DNA from: Aurelia coerulea
Taxonomy: Eukaryota; Cnidaria; Scyphozoa; Semaeostomeae; Ulmaridae
Direction of reading: 5' to 3'
DNA: 64,000 bases
Assembly: GCA_039566865.1 (NCBI GenBank)
Contig: CM076943.1
Coordinates: forward strand, 39,440,663 to 39,504,662
The notes beneath the pieces are model-generated. The model was not told the DNA's origin. It ran no database searches and saw only the letters and a program-made list of their open reading frames with translations. Positions 11,726-23,935 of the stretch are shown here, piece by piece (position 1 is the first letter of the stretch; the number at the start of each line of letters is the position of its first letter). Both the position numbers and the translations under genes were made by a program.

Positions 11726-12574
11726 ATGGAGAAAAAGGCTGGTGGTTGTGCGAGGCAAACAAGAAATTTGGAAGCCTACCAGGCTTACTTCGATGAAAAG
11801 TTGTCTGAGCTGAAGGATGCTATGGCAACGAAAGACTGTATCGAGAAACTGCATACTACCATTAAAGATCAAAATGAGAAAATAAACATTCTAGAGTCGA
11901 GAATCGCAGTTATGGAGAGGCACATTACTTTGTTGCAAAACAATGTTGACGAGAACGAGCAATATAGTCACAGACTGTGTTTACGAATTAATGGAATTCC
12001 ACACCTGTACCAAGAGGACAGGATGAGTCTAGCCAAAGTTGTTTAGATAAAGTCAAAGAGGTTTTCAGTGAATTAGGTGTTGACGTTCCCGTCATTGACC
12101 GCGCGTATCGGATCGGTCGCCCAAGAGTTGTGCAAGGAAAAAGAGTTCATCAAGTAATAGTGAGATTCACAATTTGGAGACACAGAACCCTGGTTTATAG
12201 GGCCAGGAAAAACTGCGCTAAGTACCGAATAAAGCTGGATTTGACAAAGAAGAAGATCGACACAATTGAAAAGATAAGCGAATTCCTTACAAGGAAGAAG
12301 CTTGGTTTTGCTTTTGCAGACGTTAACTGCGTTAATGTGCGTGAAGATTGGTGATGAGTTTCATCATATAAATTGTGAAGATGATCTGCACGATATCATT
12401 CGGGAATATGATGAAAGAAGCGACTCCCAAAGTGAAACCCAACATGATACCCCAAATGATACTCGAAATGAAACCCAAAATGATACTCGAAGTGAAACAG
12501 ATGGTCAGCAAGACGAGAATGATGCTGATGACAATTCTGATGATGATGCCGCCAGTGAGACTAATTCTGGATAA
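11726..12574 (+). pseudogene. LINE-A ORF1 (coiled coil + RRM-like), frameshifted
   Basis: The first frame (11726-12046) encodes a heptad-rich coiled coil (about residues 12-85), then LCLRINGIP, typical of the RNA-binding region of L1-ORF1-like proteins. A one-base lesion near 12040 shifts to the next frame, which carries IDRAYRIGRP and VIVRFTIWRHRTLVYRARKN, matching the rest of that RRM/C-terminal fold. A second shift near 12345 leads to an acidic tail with degenerate NDTRNETQ-type repeats and a stop at 12572-12574. The family acts as an RNA-binding trimer in the retrotransposition particle. The broken protein is not expected to work. Confidence 0.75.
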
Positions 12575-13622
12575 ATACTTTTTATAGACCCTTTATTTGA
12601 ACCCTTTATTTCTTGTTATTCTTAAAACTACCAATGGCGTTTATGGATAGATTTCCCAGAAGTTTATAATAGTCATAATAGATCTAAGTGTGTGGGTGTA
12701 GGGGGGTTTGAGTGGTGGGCAAGGGGTAAAATGGGTGACATACCATTATAGCTACGAAACTTAGGCACATCCATCTGTTTTTGTTTTTGCCTCGCCCATT
12801 TTGCCCCAGGCCTGCTATTTTTTACTTATCTTAGAGCCCTACCTTTAAAGGTAGCTTACCGACAAATATTAGAATTCTTGCGAAAGTTTCAATTTATTTT
12901 TCAATTTTTTTTTTTTTTATCGATATTCAGAGGCAAAATTATGGAAGATTTCGAATTAGAGCTGTTGTTTACCTTTCAGTCTCAGATATCCAGTTTTTTT
13001 TTCTCAAAAGTGTTTGGAATATCCTATATTTGCTACTTGTTCATTGGCTATGATAATATGGAGCACAAAGGGAGCCCAAACATCGCTCTTTTGTTGGTGA
13101 GCTACCTTAAACTTTAATAGACTCTCAATGTGTTTTTGTTGGTCCGCACTTTGTTGGTTCGCTTTGCAAATTCAAGTCTTAAAATAAACATGACACTTGT
13201 TTATTTTGAGCTTCATGATCCCTGTTAGCCTTTCTATTTTGGATGATTCTTTTTTTTCCTTCGGCCCTTTCCAAAATGATCAAAGAATATTGCCGATTTG
13301 CCTCAAAAAGTCCTCCGCAGTTTCTTTTTCGCGTGTGCTTGGTCCCCAGGATCACTGTCCGTACGGAAATTTTGACTTGTCGTTTGTTTTGATGTTTCTT
13401 ACGTTTTTCGTTTGTTTTTCAAGAAATTATTTTACTTTAGCTGCTGCTTATTGTGCCCAATGCTTAATATCTATTTGTTTACAATTAAACTGGACCTTGG
13501 GAGCTGTCAAAGAGATCATGCAGACATCATATGCCCATAGGAATCAATGAATGGCGTGCGGGGATTGCGCTTAGGCTCAAACTGGTCCCAGTGGTCTCTA
13601 AATTCATTCCTGTTGAGAGTAT
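12575..13622 (+). other. LINE-A inter-ORF region
   Basis: About 1 kb separates ORF1 from the ORF2 start. It contains a T-tract (12904-12918) and a hydrophobic ORF at 13197-13550 in the same frame as ORF2 but cut off by stops at 13548 and 13572. This may be decayed N-terminal ORF2 sequence or simple leader. No function can be assigned. Confidence 0.4.
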
Positions 13623-16600
13623 ATGCTTTGTTCATTTGCCTATTTGTACCTGCTCATGTGTTTATCAATGGTAACTCTTCCGCTGTCACTGATGATCGAC
13701 TATTTGCTAAATATTGCTCCTAGGTCTCTTTCTATAGGGCTGGGTACCCAGGGAATATGTCATGTTTACTTTAAGATAACCAGTTATGCAATAACTACTG
13801 TGTATTTTGCCATCTACTTGTTGCTTCACTTTTTTGACACGAGATTTATATCACTTTTGAAATGTCACTGTTTTATAAACACAGTTTCGGCAATTTTCCC
13901 TCATGTGTTGTATGCACTTCTGATAGGTGCAGTAATTGATTCTATCTACCTATTCCCTCTAGACATACTTTTACTCCTCTCGGGAGATATTGAATTGAAT
14001 CCTGGTCCCCAATCTGAAAACTGCATACGTTTTTTTCATTGGAATTTAAACAGCATATGCGCTAGAAATGGTATAAAAATTCCACTTATTGAGGCCTATA
14101 ATTCTCTGTACAAATATGATATTATTGCTGTGTCGGAATCCATGCTGGACAGTAAAGTGCGAGATGAAGAGATCTCCATTGAAGGTTTTAGTAGACAGGT
14201 ATTTCGCAACGATCATCCAAGCAATTCCAAAACTGGGGGTGTCTGCATGTACTTTCGAGAGGGGCTACCAATTAAACGTAGGAAAGATCTTGAATTATTA
14301 CAGGAAATAATTGTTGCTGATATAACTATAGGGTGAAATAAGATATTCATGGTTACTGTTTACCGCAGCCCTAGCCAAAACAGTGAACAATTTGAAGTGT
14401 TCATGAATAAACTGCAGATGACATTAACTCGCCTTAGACAGGAGAAACCAACTGCATTGATTATAACAGGAGATTTTAACTGTAGATCATCTCAGTGGTG
14501 GGAGGGGGATGATGAATATCCAGAAGGAACTGCCTTAGACGAGTTTATAGAGACAAATAACTTATACCAATTAATCAATGAGCCCACAAACATACGCGGT
14601 GAAAGCATGTCTTGTATTGATCTCATTATAACTGACCAACCAAATCTTTTTGTGGAATCTGGGGTTCACCCTTCCTTGGATGATCATTGCCAACATCAGA
14701 TTATTCATGGCCAATTGAATTTGTCTATCCCTACCCCGCCACCCTATAAGAGAACCATGTGGGATTACGCAAAAGCGGACACTCAGTCAATACGGGACAC
14801 AATTAACGGGATCGATTGGGAATTTGCGACTTATGGGTCTTGAATTAGATGAGATGACTGAAGTCTTCACCGCAACGATATATTCTATATTGTCTTCTAG
14901 CATACCAAGCAAAATTGTCAAATGTAATGACAAGGATGCACCATGGGTGACAGCGGAAGTAAAAACAGCAATAAGGCGAAAACATAGGGTTTACAAAAAT
15001 TTTTGCAGCGTGGTAGAAAGCAAGAGGATTGGATCAAAGTTAAGAACGTTTGGAAAGAAACCTCAACAATGATTCTTGATGCCAAAGAAAATATTACTTA
15101 AAGCTAGGTAGGAAATTGTCTGACCCCAACAGTGGTATCAAAACGTACTAGTCTACTTTGAACAAATTAATGAATAAGAAGAGCACTTCGGAAATACCTC
15201 CAATTCTAGAAAATGGAATCATTGTTACTAACGTAGATACCAAGGCTAAGAATTTGAATGATTTCTTTGTGCAACAGTGTTACGCAATATCAACCGGCAG
15301 CACAATTCCGAGATTTTTGCCCCGGTGCAATTCACCTTTAACGGATATTGCCATTAACAGGGATAAAGTACTACTATTAATTCGTGCCCTTGATTGCAAA
15401 AAAGCTGGCGGCTGTGACAATATATCTGTTCATATGATTAAGATATGCGATGCCTCGATAGTTGAGCCCCTATGTTTAATCTTTGAAAAATCTTTGGAGA
15501 CAGGAACTTATCCTTCAGTTTGGAAAAAGGCAAACATAATTCCTATCCACAAGAAAGACAGCAGGCAGAACAAAACGAACTATAGGCCCATTTCGCTTCT
15601 ACCTATATTTGGGAAGATATTTGAAAAAGTATTGTTCGACGAAATTTACAAACTTCTTTCTGAGAATAGACTTCTAGCCCAACAACAATCAGGTTTTCGG
15701 CCGGGAGATTCCACTATTAGTCAGTTGTTATCTATCACCCACAACATCTACAAAGCATTTGAAGCTTGTCCTTCTCTTGAAACTAGGGCCGTCTTTCTTG
15801 ATCTTTCCAAAGCCTTTGACAGGGTTTGGCACGAGGGCCTCCTACACAAATTAAAGTGCAATGGTATAAACGGAAGCGTCCTTACTTTGATCCAAGACTA
15901 CTTAGCAAATCGAGAACAGCGAGTTGTTCTGAACGGGAAAAGCTCAAAATGGGCAGCGATATGTGCTGGTGTGCCACAGGGCTCTGTCTTGGGTCCTCTG
16001 TTTTTTCTTGTCTACATAAATGATCTTGTTGAGAATGTCAACTGTGATGTCAAAATGTTTGCGGATGATACATCTCTCTTCTCGGTTGTTGAAGATGAAA
16101 GAAGATCTGCTGATGAACTCAATGCAGATCTTGACAGAGTTCGATTATGGGCATGGCAATGGAAAATGCAGTTTAATGTAAATAAAACTGAAGAGGTTGT
16201 TTTCTCTTGCATAAAAGTAAAGCCATTCCATCCACAAATTTTCCTAGGCAATGATGAAGTTGAGAGAAAATCTGAGCACTAGCATCTTGGAATGCAACTT
16301 GATTCTGAACTGAATTTTCTAAGTCATATTAAAGAGGCTATTGGCAAGGCTAGAAGGGGCAAAGGGTCATAAAATTTCTGTCCAAGTATGTGTCTAGGGA
16401 TGTGTTAGACCAAATCTACAAGTTATACGTAAGACCACACTTAGACTATGGAGACATCATTTATCACAAATATGACCCAGACATGCGCTTAACATTTACG
16501 CAAAGGCTTGAACAGACACAATACTCTGCAGCCTTAGCTGTTGCTGGTGCTTGGAGAGGTACAAATAGGCAAAGACTTTATGAAGAATTAGGATGGGAAA

Positions 16601-17254
16601 GTCTGTACGACAGAAGATGGTACAGGAGGCTGTGTCATTTCTTTAACTTAATGAAATCACGATCACCAGGCTACCTTTTTGATGAAATCCCTCCCGAACG
16701 TCATCTCAACTACAGTCTTAGACACTCCCGGGATTATGAAGTACATGTTGCTAGAACCAATCGTTTTTCTAATACTTACTTTCATAATACCCTGTTTGAG
16801 TGGAATATGCTTGGGGAAGAGATCAAAAATTCAATGTTCCTTTCTCAGTTCAAAAGCAAATTATTAAAATCATAAGACCTGAGCGAAATTCTGTCCTCAA
16901 TATTTCTGATATTGAAGGCATTAGATTACTGACAAAGTTGCGTTTGAAGTTTAGTGCACTGAATGAACATAAATTTAGACACAACTTTGATAGTCTTACT
17001 CAATTTTGTGCTTGTGGTACCGACAGGGAAGACAGTGAGCACTTTCTCCTGCATTGCCCCCAGTTTGACTCGATGCGGCAGGACCTCTTTTTGATCAGCT
17101 CTCTGAAGTTCCTGGTTTAAATGTGAATTTAGATGTTAAACCTTTGTGAGATTTGCTTCTGTTCGGGGACTCACAGTATAATGTCATTATCAATCGAATA
17201 ATCCTGGAAGCAACAATTTCTTTTATCAAAAATACGAAGAGGTTTTCAAATTAA
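13623..17254 (+). pseudogene. LINE-A ORF2: 2A, APE endonuclease, reverse transcriptase
   Basis: An N-terminal stretch of about 115 residues with several hydrophobic segments precedes a 2A motif (residues 121-129). APE-type endonuclease motifs follow: FHWNLNSI, IIAVSES, TGDFN, SCIDLIIT and DDH. The RT block (15158 on) has NYRPISLLP, SGFRPGDST, FLDLSKAFDRVWH, AGVPQGSVLGPL and the catalytic FADD at 16058-16069. The C-terminal end has ACGTDREDSEHFLLHCPQF and stops at 17252. Lesions: TGA at 14334, frameshift near 14835, frame loss around 15072-15150 with TAG at 15149, TAG at 16280, frameshifts near 16360, 16865 and 17090, and TGA near 17148 where the sister copy has TGT. Confidence 0.9.
13983..14009 (+). 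other. 2A-like ribosome-skipping motif (GDIELNPGP)
   Basis: Residues 121-129 of the ORF2 N-terminus read GDIELNPGP, directly after LLLLS. This fits the 2A consensus D-x-E-x-N-P-G-P, where ribosomes skip the last Gly-Pro bond. 2A motifs are known at this position, ahead of the endonuclease, in several non-LTR elements of invertebrates and trypanosomes. Skipping would free the hydrophobic leader from the enzyme part. All key residues are present although the rest of the ORF is broken. Confidence 0.9.
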
Positions 17255-17703
17255 ATTTAAGCATAAAACAGCAGCAATATTTTCGTTTTATTTGTGGTAT
17301 TTGTAGCGGGTGTCTTGTAAAGAAGTACTCCCATTTGTATCATGAATAGCAGATCTGACATATTACATAATCCTCGCGGCATCTTTAGGTGTCTCATCTA
17401 TCTGTGCTCGTTTGAGAGTCAAGCAACTGCCATAAGGTCGAGGGAGTTCTTCTTTCTGAGACGCCTGTGCTGTTCTTTTTCTTTCTTTTAAAAAATTTGA
17501 TGTAGATTTTACCATTGATGTAAGTGGCTGCCGTAGTTGGAACTCGATGACATCATGTCCTTTCCAGCTATGGCAGCCACAGAATATTTATATTTCGTTG
17601 TAGTTAGTTGTTTTTATTTGTGATAAAAAAAAGAATGCCTTGCAATCTGAGGTGTTTTAATAGACTATAACTACCGAAGGCAAAAACAACTTGCCTTGGA
17701 ATA

Positions 17704-18315
17704 CCAGGTGTCCCAAAAAATGTATACGGATTTGGTCAACTCCAGCGATGTGAATTTAGCTTCAATCAATGTCTAATCACTTTAAAAATATTCCTCGATA
17801 GTTAACTTGAACATAGGTACCCCGTTTGTTGTTATTGGTTCTTTGAGATCAGCCATAATAAACTTGAAAGCTCAAATTTGCCTCTTCCTGCAAACCAGAG
17901 CTTTATTAGCCTTTTGGCGTAAGCAAATTCTCAAGGCACAGCGTATAAATCAACGATAGCTCAACAATATTTGAACATTAATATTAGATCTTGTGTTATT
18001 CTGTTTTTCAGAAGTCACCCATTGCATTGGGCAGTTTTTTAATTTTTCATTAATTTCTGTTCTTCATTTCGATGTGCTTCAGGGTGCTTGAGGAACTTGT
18101 TTAGGCCAAAAGGCCAAAGCTCTGGTTTGCAGCTGGATGCAAATTTTGGCTTTCCATATTGATATTTCTACTCCCAAAGTACAAATACCAACAAACGAGA
18201 TATCTATGTTCATGTTAGCTAGCGAGGAACATTTTGGTAGTGATTAGCCATGGATTAAAGCTAAATTCACATCTGTGCAGTCGATTAAATCTGTACACTT
18301 TTTTGGGACACCCGG
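17704..18315. mobile_element. MITE, CCGGGTG-type family 1
   Basis: The 612-bp palindromic element is flanked by TA (17702-17703, 18316-18317). Left end CCAGGTGTCCCAAAAAA mirrors right end TTTTTTGGGACACCCGG, and the inverted repeat continues for at least 90 bp (both arms hold GATGTGAATTTAGCTT). A second inner inverted pair includes AACCAGAGCTTT. TA target and terminal sequence suggest Tc1/mariner mobilisation. It starts only about 70 bp after LINE-A ends. Confidence 0.85.
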
Positions 18316-18317
18316 TA

Positions 18318-19284
18318 GATTCTATCAGTTTTATGTGGAAAAAGTATGGGAGACACTACTACCAGAACTGAAAGATTCATACTCCCTTCAGATATTCAAT
18401 TAAAGCCTATAAATGCCAAGCCTAAAACTGCGGACTATGTATAATACTTTACCCTGGTTTAGGTTTTTTTATTGTAAATTATATTTTCCTTGTAACATTG
18501 TATATTTTTTTGGTTGGCCTTTATTAGCAATTATAGCTACAATTTTTAGCCAACTTTAAATAAATGAATTACTAATAATATACAATGCTTTGAAGCTCAT
18601 GATTGGAAACGGTGAACAAGACATTTAATCATGCATTTGTAAATTTGTTTTGCAGTGCCTATATGATATCAGCAATGTAGGTTCAGTAATACTAGGGAAC
18701 TGCAGTTTTCATCTAATGTGATGATCTGTATATAAGAACCTATTTCAGATTTCAGGCTGAATAGGTTCTTATAAAATACGAGCAGAATTTTTAAATACAA
18801 GCACGAAGGCTCTTAATCCACTATGTTCTTATACGCAGAGGTTTACTGTACGCGCTTTCATTGTACAAGCCATTGCCAAGCAAATCTATTTAATTCTGCT
18901 TTTTTCTACACATAAAATATTACAATAAATCTTACATTCTACTATACCTTCCAAATACTGTACCACACTACAGGGACGATGCCAAGGGGAGCGAAGGACA
19001 ATGACTACCCCATTGCCAATAGAAAAGACATGCAACGTTAAACTACATACAATTAGGTACACTACGAGCGATTAAAACCTAATGGATACTATATTAGATT
19101 CTGCCTAACATCAGATGCCAGGTCAGGTTTGTGATGAAATTTGAAAAAATCACGAGTGCAGCTCTTCGTTGGTTTGAGATCACAAACTATGCCCGGTATC
19201 TAACGTTAAACAGAACATACAAAGAAACGAATCATTTAAGTTAAGGGAGTTGATGGTTGCTTGGTACTGAAGTTACAAAGGATC
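18318..19284. other. No gene; small inverted repeats
   Basis: No coding segment is seen. TATAAGAACCTATT (18730s) and its inverse AATAGGTTCTTATA (18765s) form a local foldback, and CAGAGGTTTACTGTA near 18837 resembles the end of the CAGTAAA-type MITE at 41680-42135. Confidence 0.4.
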
Positions 19285-19590
19285 TTAATCAAACCGACCA
19301 GTTTCGTGAATGAAACGTAACGTCAATTCGAGTATACTTCTGTTGAAGGCATTAGAAAGGTCTTGATCACCATATATTAAAAGTTGCATCAGAGCATCAT
19401 TTGGAAGACCGGTGCTTTGCACATATGGTCGTAGTAATACAGCAATTCCGGCGAGAGATATGTTTTGCGATGTGGCCAAAATGGAGTATATTGTTTGGTG
19501 AGCAGATCTCAAATATGTGCCAAACAATTCTTCCACGTTTGGCAGTGCTTCAAAGTTGGCATGTCTTGCGGAGGAGCATTGCATTATTTC
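19285..19590 (-). pseudogene. LINE ORF2 C-terminal relic
   Basis: Read on the minus strand, about 100 codons end in LTLRFIHETGRFD with a TAA at 19285-19287. The last part matches the LINE-C terminus (LTLRFIHKTGRFD), and LIYGDQDLSNAFNRSIL matches its MYGDNDLPDDVNKNIL. Everything upstream of this ORF2 tail is missing, so it is a 5'-truncated shard of a LINE-C-like family. It belongs to no host gene. Confidence 0.8.
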
Positions 19591-19919
19591 ATTCAGAGAT
19601 GTAAGACTTCAATTACATAGAAAGATTACAAGAATAATCGTCTACTAAATTTCAATTTTGCATTTTTAATATGATACATCAAAGAAGAAATAATGTTTAG
19701 AATAGTATATCTAATTTACGAAAATATTTTCTGTTATTCCTACATGTATTTGCTTCAATGTAAAGGGCGTCCTAAAACCTTTCCTAATCTTTATGAGTGC
19801 TGTGAAGGAGTTATGATTTGCGTTCTCAATTGTTTGTGTATTTTGATACAGCAAAGGCTTCAACTTAAGGCTGAGAACTTGTTTGGGTAAATCAGACATA
19901 TACTAATTGCTGCGTTATA

Positions 19920-20554
19920 CCGGGTGAGTCGGAAAAAAGGATCCCAGCTTGGAAGGCCACTGCTCCATGAATATCAAAGCAATAATATCGAAAACTGTCT
20001 CCTTTTATTGCCAATATGTTCGATTAGGTTCAGTAATTTACCCGGCCTTAATCGGCCATTCCTTCCCGTCGATGTGGGTGATTTTCTGCAGAAAGCCCCT
20101 TCAAAAACCTGCAAAAACGAATGAAAACAATGATCAAATTTTCCTTCCTAGAATTGATGACACTCACACTCACATAAATTCATGTATTTTGTCCTCTTGG
20201 GAGAATGGAATCCCCTTGAATAGGTCATCGGTACCAGGGGGGAGGACCTGTTCATCCTCCCAAGAGGATAGCACGTGCTAAAGCGTCCAAAAGTCATTGC
20301 TGTAAGGCCATTGTAAGGCACAAATTTATGGGAACTTTTATCATGATTTTGGACACGTTTTGAAGGTGTTTTGAAGAGGCTACTCGAGAAAATCCCTCAT
20401 AATTTCAGAATGGAGTGGCCGATTTCAACCAGGTAAATTTTATAGTAGATTTGAACATTTCTACGATTAAACTATATATTTGCCGATATTATTGTTTTAG
20501 TATCCAGAGAGCCGTGACCTTTCAAACGGGGATTCTTTTTTCTGACTCGCCCGG
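19920..20554. mobile_element. MITE, CCGGGTGAGTC family 2, copy 1
   Basis: The left end CCGGGTGAGTCGGAAAAAAG and right end TTTTTTCTGACTCGCCCGG are inverted, with TA on each side (19918-19919, 20555-20556). The centre holds a smaller inverted pair around TCCTCTTGGGAG / CTCCCAAGAGGA. The copy at 51559-52187 is the same family in the opposite orientation; a strongly diverged relative is at 23246-23935. No coding capacity. Confidence 0.85.
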
Positions 20555-20556
20555 TA

Positions 20557-22505
20557 GTACGAGAAAGTCGAAATCAGAAGTTACTTCAAACCAGACGCCT
20601 TGCTTCTGTATGTCAGCTTCAAATAGGAGCTTGATTGTCATCAAAATTTCAAAGTAATCTTCTTGCAACAGAAAAAACAGCAGAATTAATTTTAGGCCAC
20701 TGGTTTACAGCAAAGCCTGTGAAAAATAGACATTATGAGAACTGTACCGAGTGAGTCAGACAAATGTTTACACTCTTTGAAACATCGTCATACAAACACA
20801 TTAACATCGATTCAAAAAACTGCAACTTCCTTGGCTAACTGAAGGCTAAACTTAATCTAAATGAAGAATTCCCGAAAACTAGATGAATTCCCTTATAGCT
20901 TCTAGTGGCTTTTCCTGAAATTAAAAATAATTGGCTCAATTTAATCAATGTTTCGACAATGAAAATGGTAGAATAATGTTTTAGTAGCTCAAGCATTGCT
21001 TTCTATTGATATATAAGCTTTTGAATATTGTTATATCCACTTCAATGCCAGGCATCCAAAAATCTAAGTCTGCATAATAGTGAGCAAACCATTTAAAGTC
21101 TTTTGGGGCATATCAAGAAAAAGGACTTTTGGTTTATCCGTAATTTCAGAAGGAAATGATGTTACTAGGATGATTATGAAAAGAATTTTAAAATTTAAAT
21201 TGAAGACTCAGCAAGATGATGGAGCTAGAACTTTATAAATTTGTTGTACGGGTATTCCTGTGCGATTACTTAAACAGAGGATACATTTTTTTGACTCTAC
21301 AGGTTTATTCTCCATCTTGGAGAATTGTTGATAGATGCAGAGGCATTGTCTTTATTTCTCGTGTTGTTGCACATGAGGTTGCACATTTCCAATAACACTT
21401 TGAAACTATTGCCGGATAATTCTGCAAGAACATTTGTTTTCTTTTCATATTGTTCTCAAATAGAGCATTATCTGGACTTCAAGCAGCATCTTCTTTCGAC
21501 GTTCTTACACAATAACTTGTTCGATTTACTCTAACAAGCATGAAGCTTATCCTAGAAAACAATTTCGAAAACGACACAACTAAATTTACAGCTCCTCTGC
21601 AGCAGCCATGTAAACAGTGCACAGTATTTCTAGGACACCATGTAAAGCCTTGAACCTTGAAGGATAACGCTTCAAGGAAAGCATTCAGTTAAAACTTTCA
21701 AATTCATTGCCTTTCCTGCTCTGCCTTTTTCCGGCTCTGCCTTTTCAAAGTTCCTTAAGCCTTTTATGAATAGTGTATTTTTCTTCTTTCATGATAAATT
21801 ACATGTTCATAACTGTTTTGCTTTTATCTTGATAATCTCTCACGTAGAATGGATTATAAATAGTTTGGTATATCTAGTTTCGTGAGTGACACCAACACTG
21901 ATTATTCTGTTATAAATGTGACTGGATCTGTCAAATGATTAAAGAGCAACACTGATTGTCATTTTAATTCCCATTCTCGCATTCAATGATTCTCTAAAAA
22001 ACTGGGAACAACTTAAAATTTTGAATTGTTTTGCAGAACCTACTTGCTGTGAATCTAGTGAAAAATGCCAGGTTCGAAGAAATTGCGAAGTTGTGCTTTT
22101 TCAGAAGATGTGAAAAATCTCCTTTGTGGATTCTGCAGAATAATTGAGATGAAATGAGGTGAAAATAGAGCACACTTAGACCATAAAATTTTAGCCGAAT
22201 TCTCTTTTTCAAAGAATTAGATACACACATAGACTTTTAAATTACAGCTCCTTCAGGAAAATTGTTGAAAATTGAGACATGGAGCATTGCAGCATTGATT
22301 TCGTCAATTTGTTCATTTATAGTACTCCCCAGTCAGCCTCGTCATCATGCGATGATCTTGGGTAACGATCTTGGTGTCTTTTCTCTAAAAATATGAAATA
22401 AGAGCAAATATGAATTTCTAGTAGCTACTCTTGCCAAACACAAGAACTGAGATACACAATAAATCTTTGTGAAGCCAAGTTGGGCAGATTCAGTGAGATT
22501 CAGTA
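20557..22505. other. No gene recognised
   Basis: A stray family-2 end (TACCGAGTGAGTCAGAC) is at about 20746, without a partner. The remainder shows only short chance ORFs. Confidence 0.45.
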
Positions 22506-22509
22506 GAGG

Positions 22510-22795
22510 GCCTGGGGGTACATGACTTTTGGATGGACGGGGGTCTGCCGCCCAGTTTTCAGGAAGCTAGGCACTTCTAATTAAAAAAAGACCAATTTTC
22601 AAACCCATTTTTATGACGAATTTTGGCCGAAAATTACCAATCTTTAACTATTTGTTGCCAATTTCAATCAAACCCATTCACGCCTTCGGAAAAATTGCCA
22701 AAATATTATCCTTTTTATAGAATTTAAGCCCAAAAATCCACCCATATGGGCGGCACATATCCATACCCTCAATATATTATGTACCCCCCTCTTGG
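22510..22795. mobile_element. Small MITE with GGGGGTACAT ends
   Basis: The left end GGGGGTACATGAC and TGCCGCCCA are mirrored near the right end by TGGGCGGCA and ATTATGTACCCCCC. Total length is about 285 bp. No target duplication could be fixed. Confidence 0.6.
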
Positions 22796-22926
22796 GGGAA
22801 ACTTGAAACGATTCAGTTTAGATAAATTGGTCATAGAATTTTACGCCAAAATTTTTAAAGATTTGGAAAAAATGCTTGTCGGGAGATTTCTGATGCCATC
22901 CCAACAATGGTCACCTTATGGGCACT

Positions 22927-23132
22927 TCATACAGATGATATTCTATGAAAAATGTATATTGAAATCAAATGCGAACCTTCGTCTGCGGATAGTATGACAA
23001 TTATGTTATTCTTCAACTCTCTTCGCTTTCTTCCTTCAAGGATTCTTTTGATATTTGTTTGCCATGGAACTGCAGGTGTTGGTTGCTGTCCTTTGGCCTT
23101 GTAGATCTTTTCCAATAGTTTTCTACCTTCGT
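22927..23132 (-). CDS. Candidate last exon of SEA-module gene
   Basis: On the minus strand an acceptor (AAATTTTGCAG) is followed by a phase-1 frame of about 68 codons, EGRKLLEKIYKAKGQQPTPA and on, Lys/Arg-rich, ending at a TGA (22927-22929). Phase and first codon (G+AC, Asp) fit the donor at 24551. It could also leave by a weak GTTCGC donor near 22980. No poly-A signal was found just downstream. It has no recognisable domain. Confidence 0.4.
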
Positions 23133-23245
23133 CTGCAAAATTTTAGAATGAATGTCATCTTTTCTTAATATTGTTTCAATCCTTTTCCGCTAAATACCAA
23201 AAAAGATTCCTTCATTTGAAAATTATTGTAATTACCGTGCGAGTT

Positions 23246-23935
23246 AATAAAAACAATCCGGGTTTGAAAGGCAACTGCTCCCTGGATATCAAGTCAATGT
23301 TTTTTGGCGAGTATACCATTCAACAGTGCACATGTTCAAATATATTTCAAAACTTACCGGATAGAAATTGGTACTCCGTTTTGGAATTATGAAGGATTTT
23401 CTCAAGGAAGCCTCTCCAGGAAACCTTCAAAACAGGCCCAAAAATTTATCACGAAATAATTTTCGTTTGACGGCAAGTGTTCTCTGGATACTAAAATTAT
23501 AAACTTTCAAAACACTTCATTTTTGGTGGATATGTTCAAATCTATTTCAAACTTTACCTGATTGAAATTTGCCACTCCCTTCTAGATTAATGAGGGATTT
23601 TTCCAAGAAGCCACTCCAAATACAGGCCAAAAACCTAACCAAATTTCCCTAATATATCTGTCTTACAGCAAATCTTGGGAGGATGAACGTGCTATCACTG
23701 AGAGTGTAGAAACATTGTTGTAGGTAATTTCATCCTCCCAAGATGATTGCTCTTGTAAAAGCGTGTTAAATTCATTTCTGTAAGGCAGAAATATTTGGCA
23801 AAATTTGGTTATGACGTTTGGTCTGTATTGATTGAAGGTTTCTTGGAGCAGTTGCTTGAGAAAATGCCTCATTATTCTAGAACGGAGTGACCAATGTCAG
23901 TCAGGTAAATTTCAAAATGGATTTGAACATGAATA
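23246..23935. repeat. Diverged family-2 MITE copies
   Basis: Segments here match the inside of 51559-52187: CTCCCTGGATATCAAG at about 23279, GGATTTTCTC, and the inverted CATCCTCCCAAGA block around 23680-23745. Two decayed arms can be seen but the CCGGGTG ends are lost. Confidence 0.6.

Larger units (their letters stand above)
11492..17632 (+). mobile_element. LINE-A, full-length decayed CR1/L2-like retrotransposon
   Basis: The element is bracketed by a 9-bp direct repeat GAATGCCTT (11483-11491 and 17633-17641), which I read as its target duplication. From 5' to 3' it holds a short leader, ORF1 (11726-12574), a 1-kb inter-ORF stretch, ORF2 with 2A, endonuclease and reverse transcriptase (13623-17254), and a 378-bp 3' UTR ending GTGATAAAAAAAA. 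The truncated copy at 39550 ends at the same 3' point, confirming the terminus. At least eight stops or frameshifts break the two ORFs, so it is inactive. Clade is called CR1/L2-like (Jockey superfamily) from RT and C-terminal motifs only. Confidence 0.9.
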
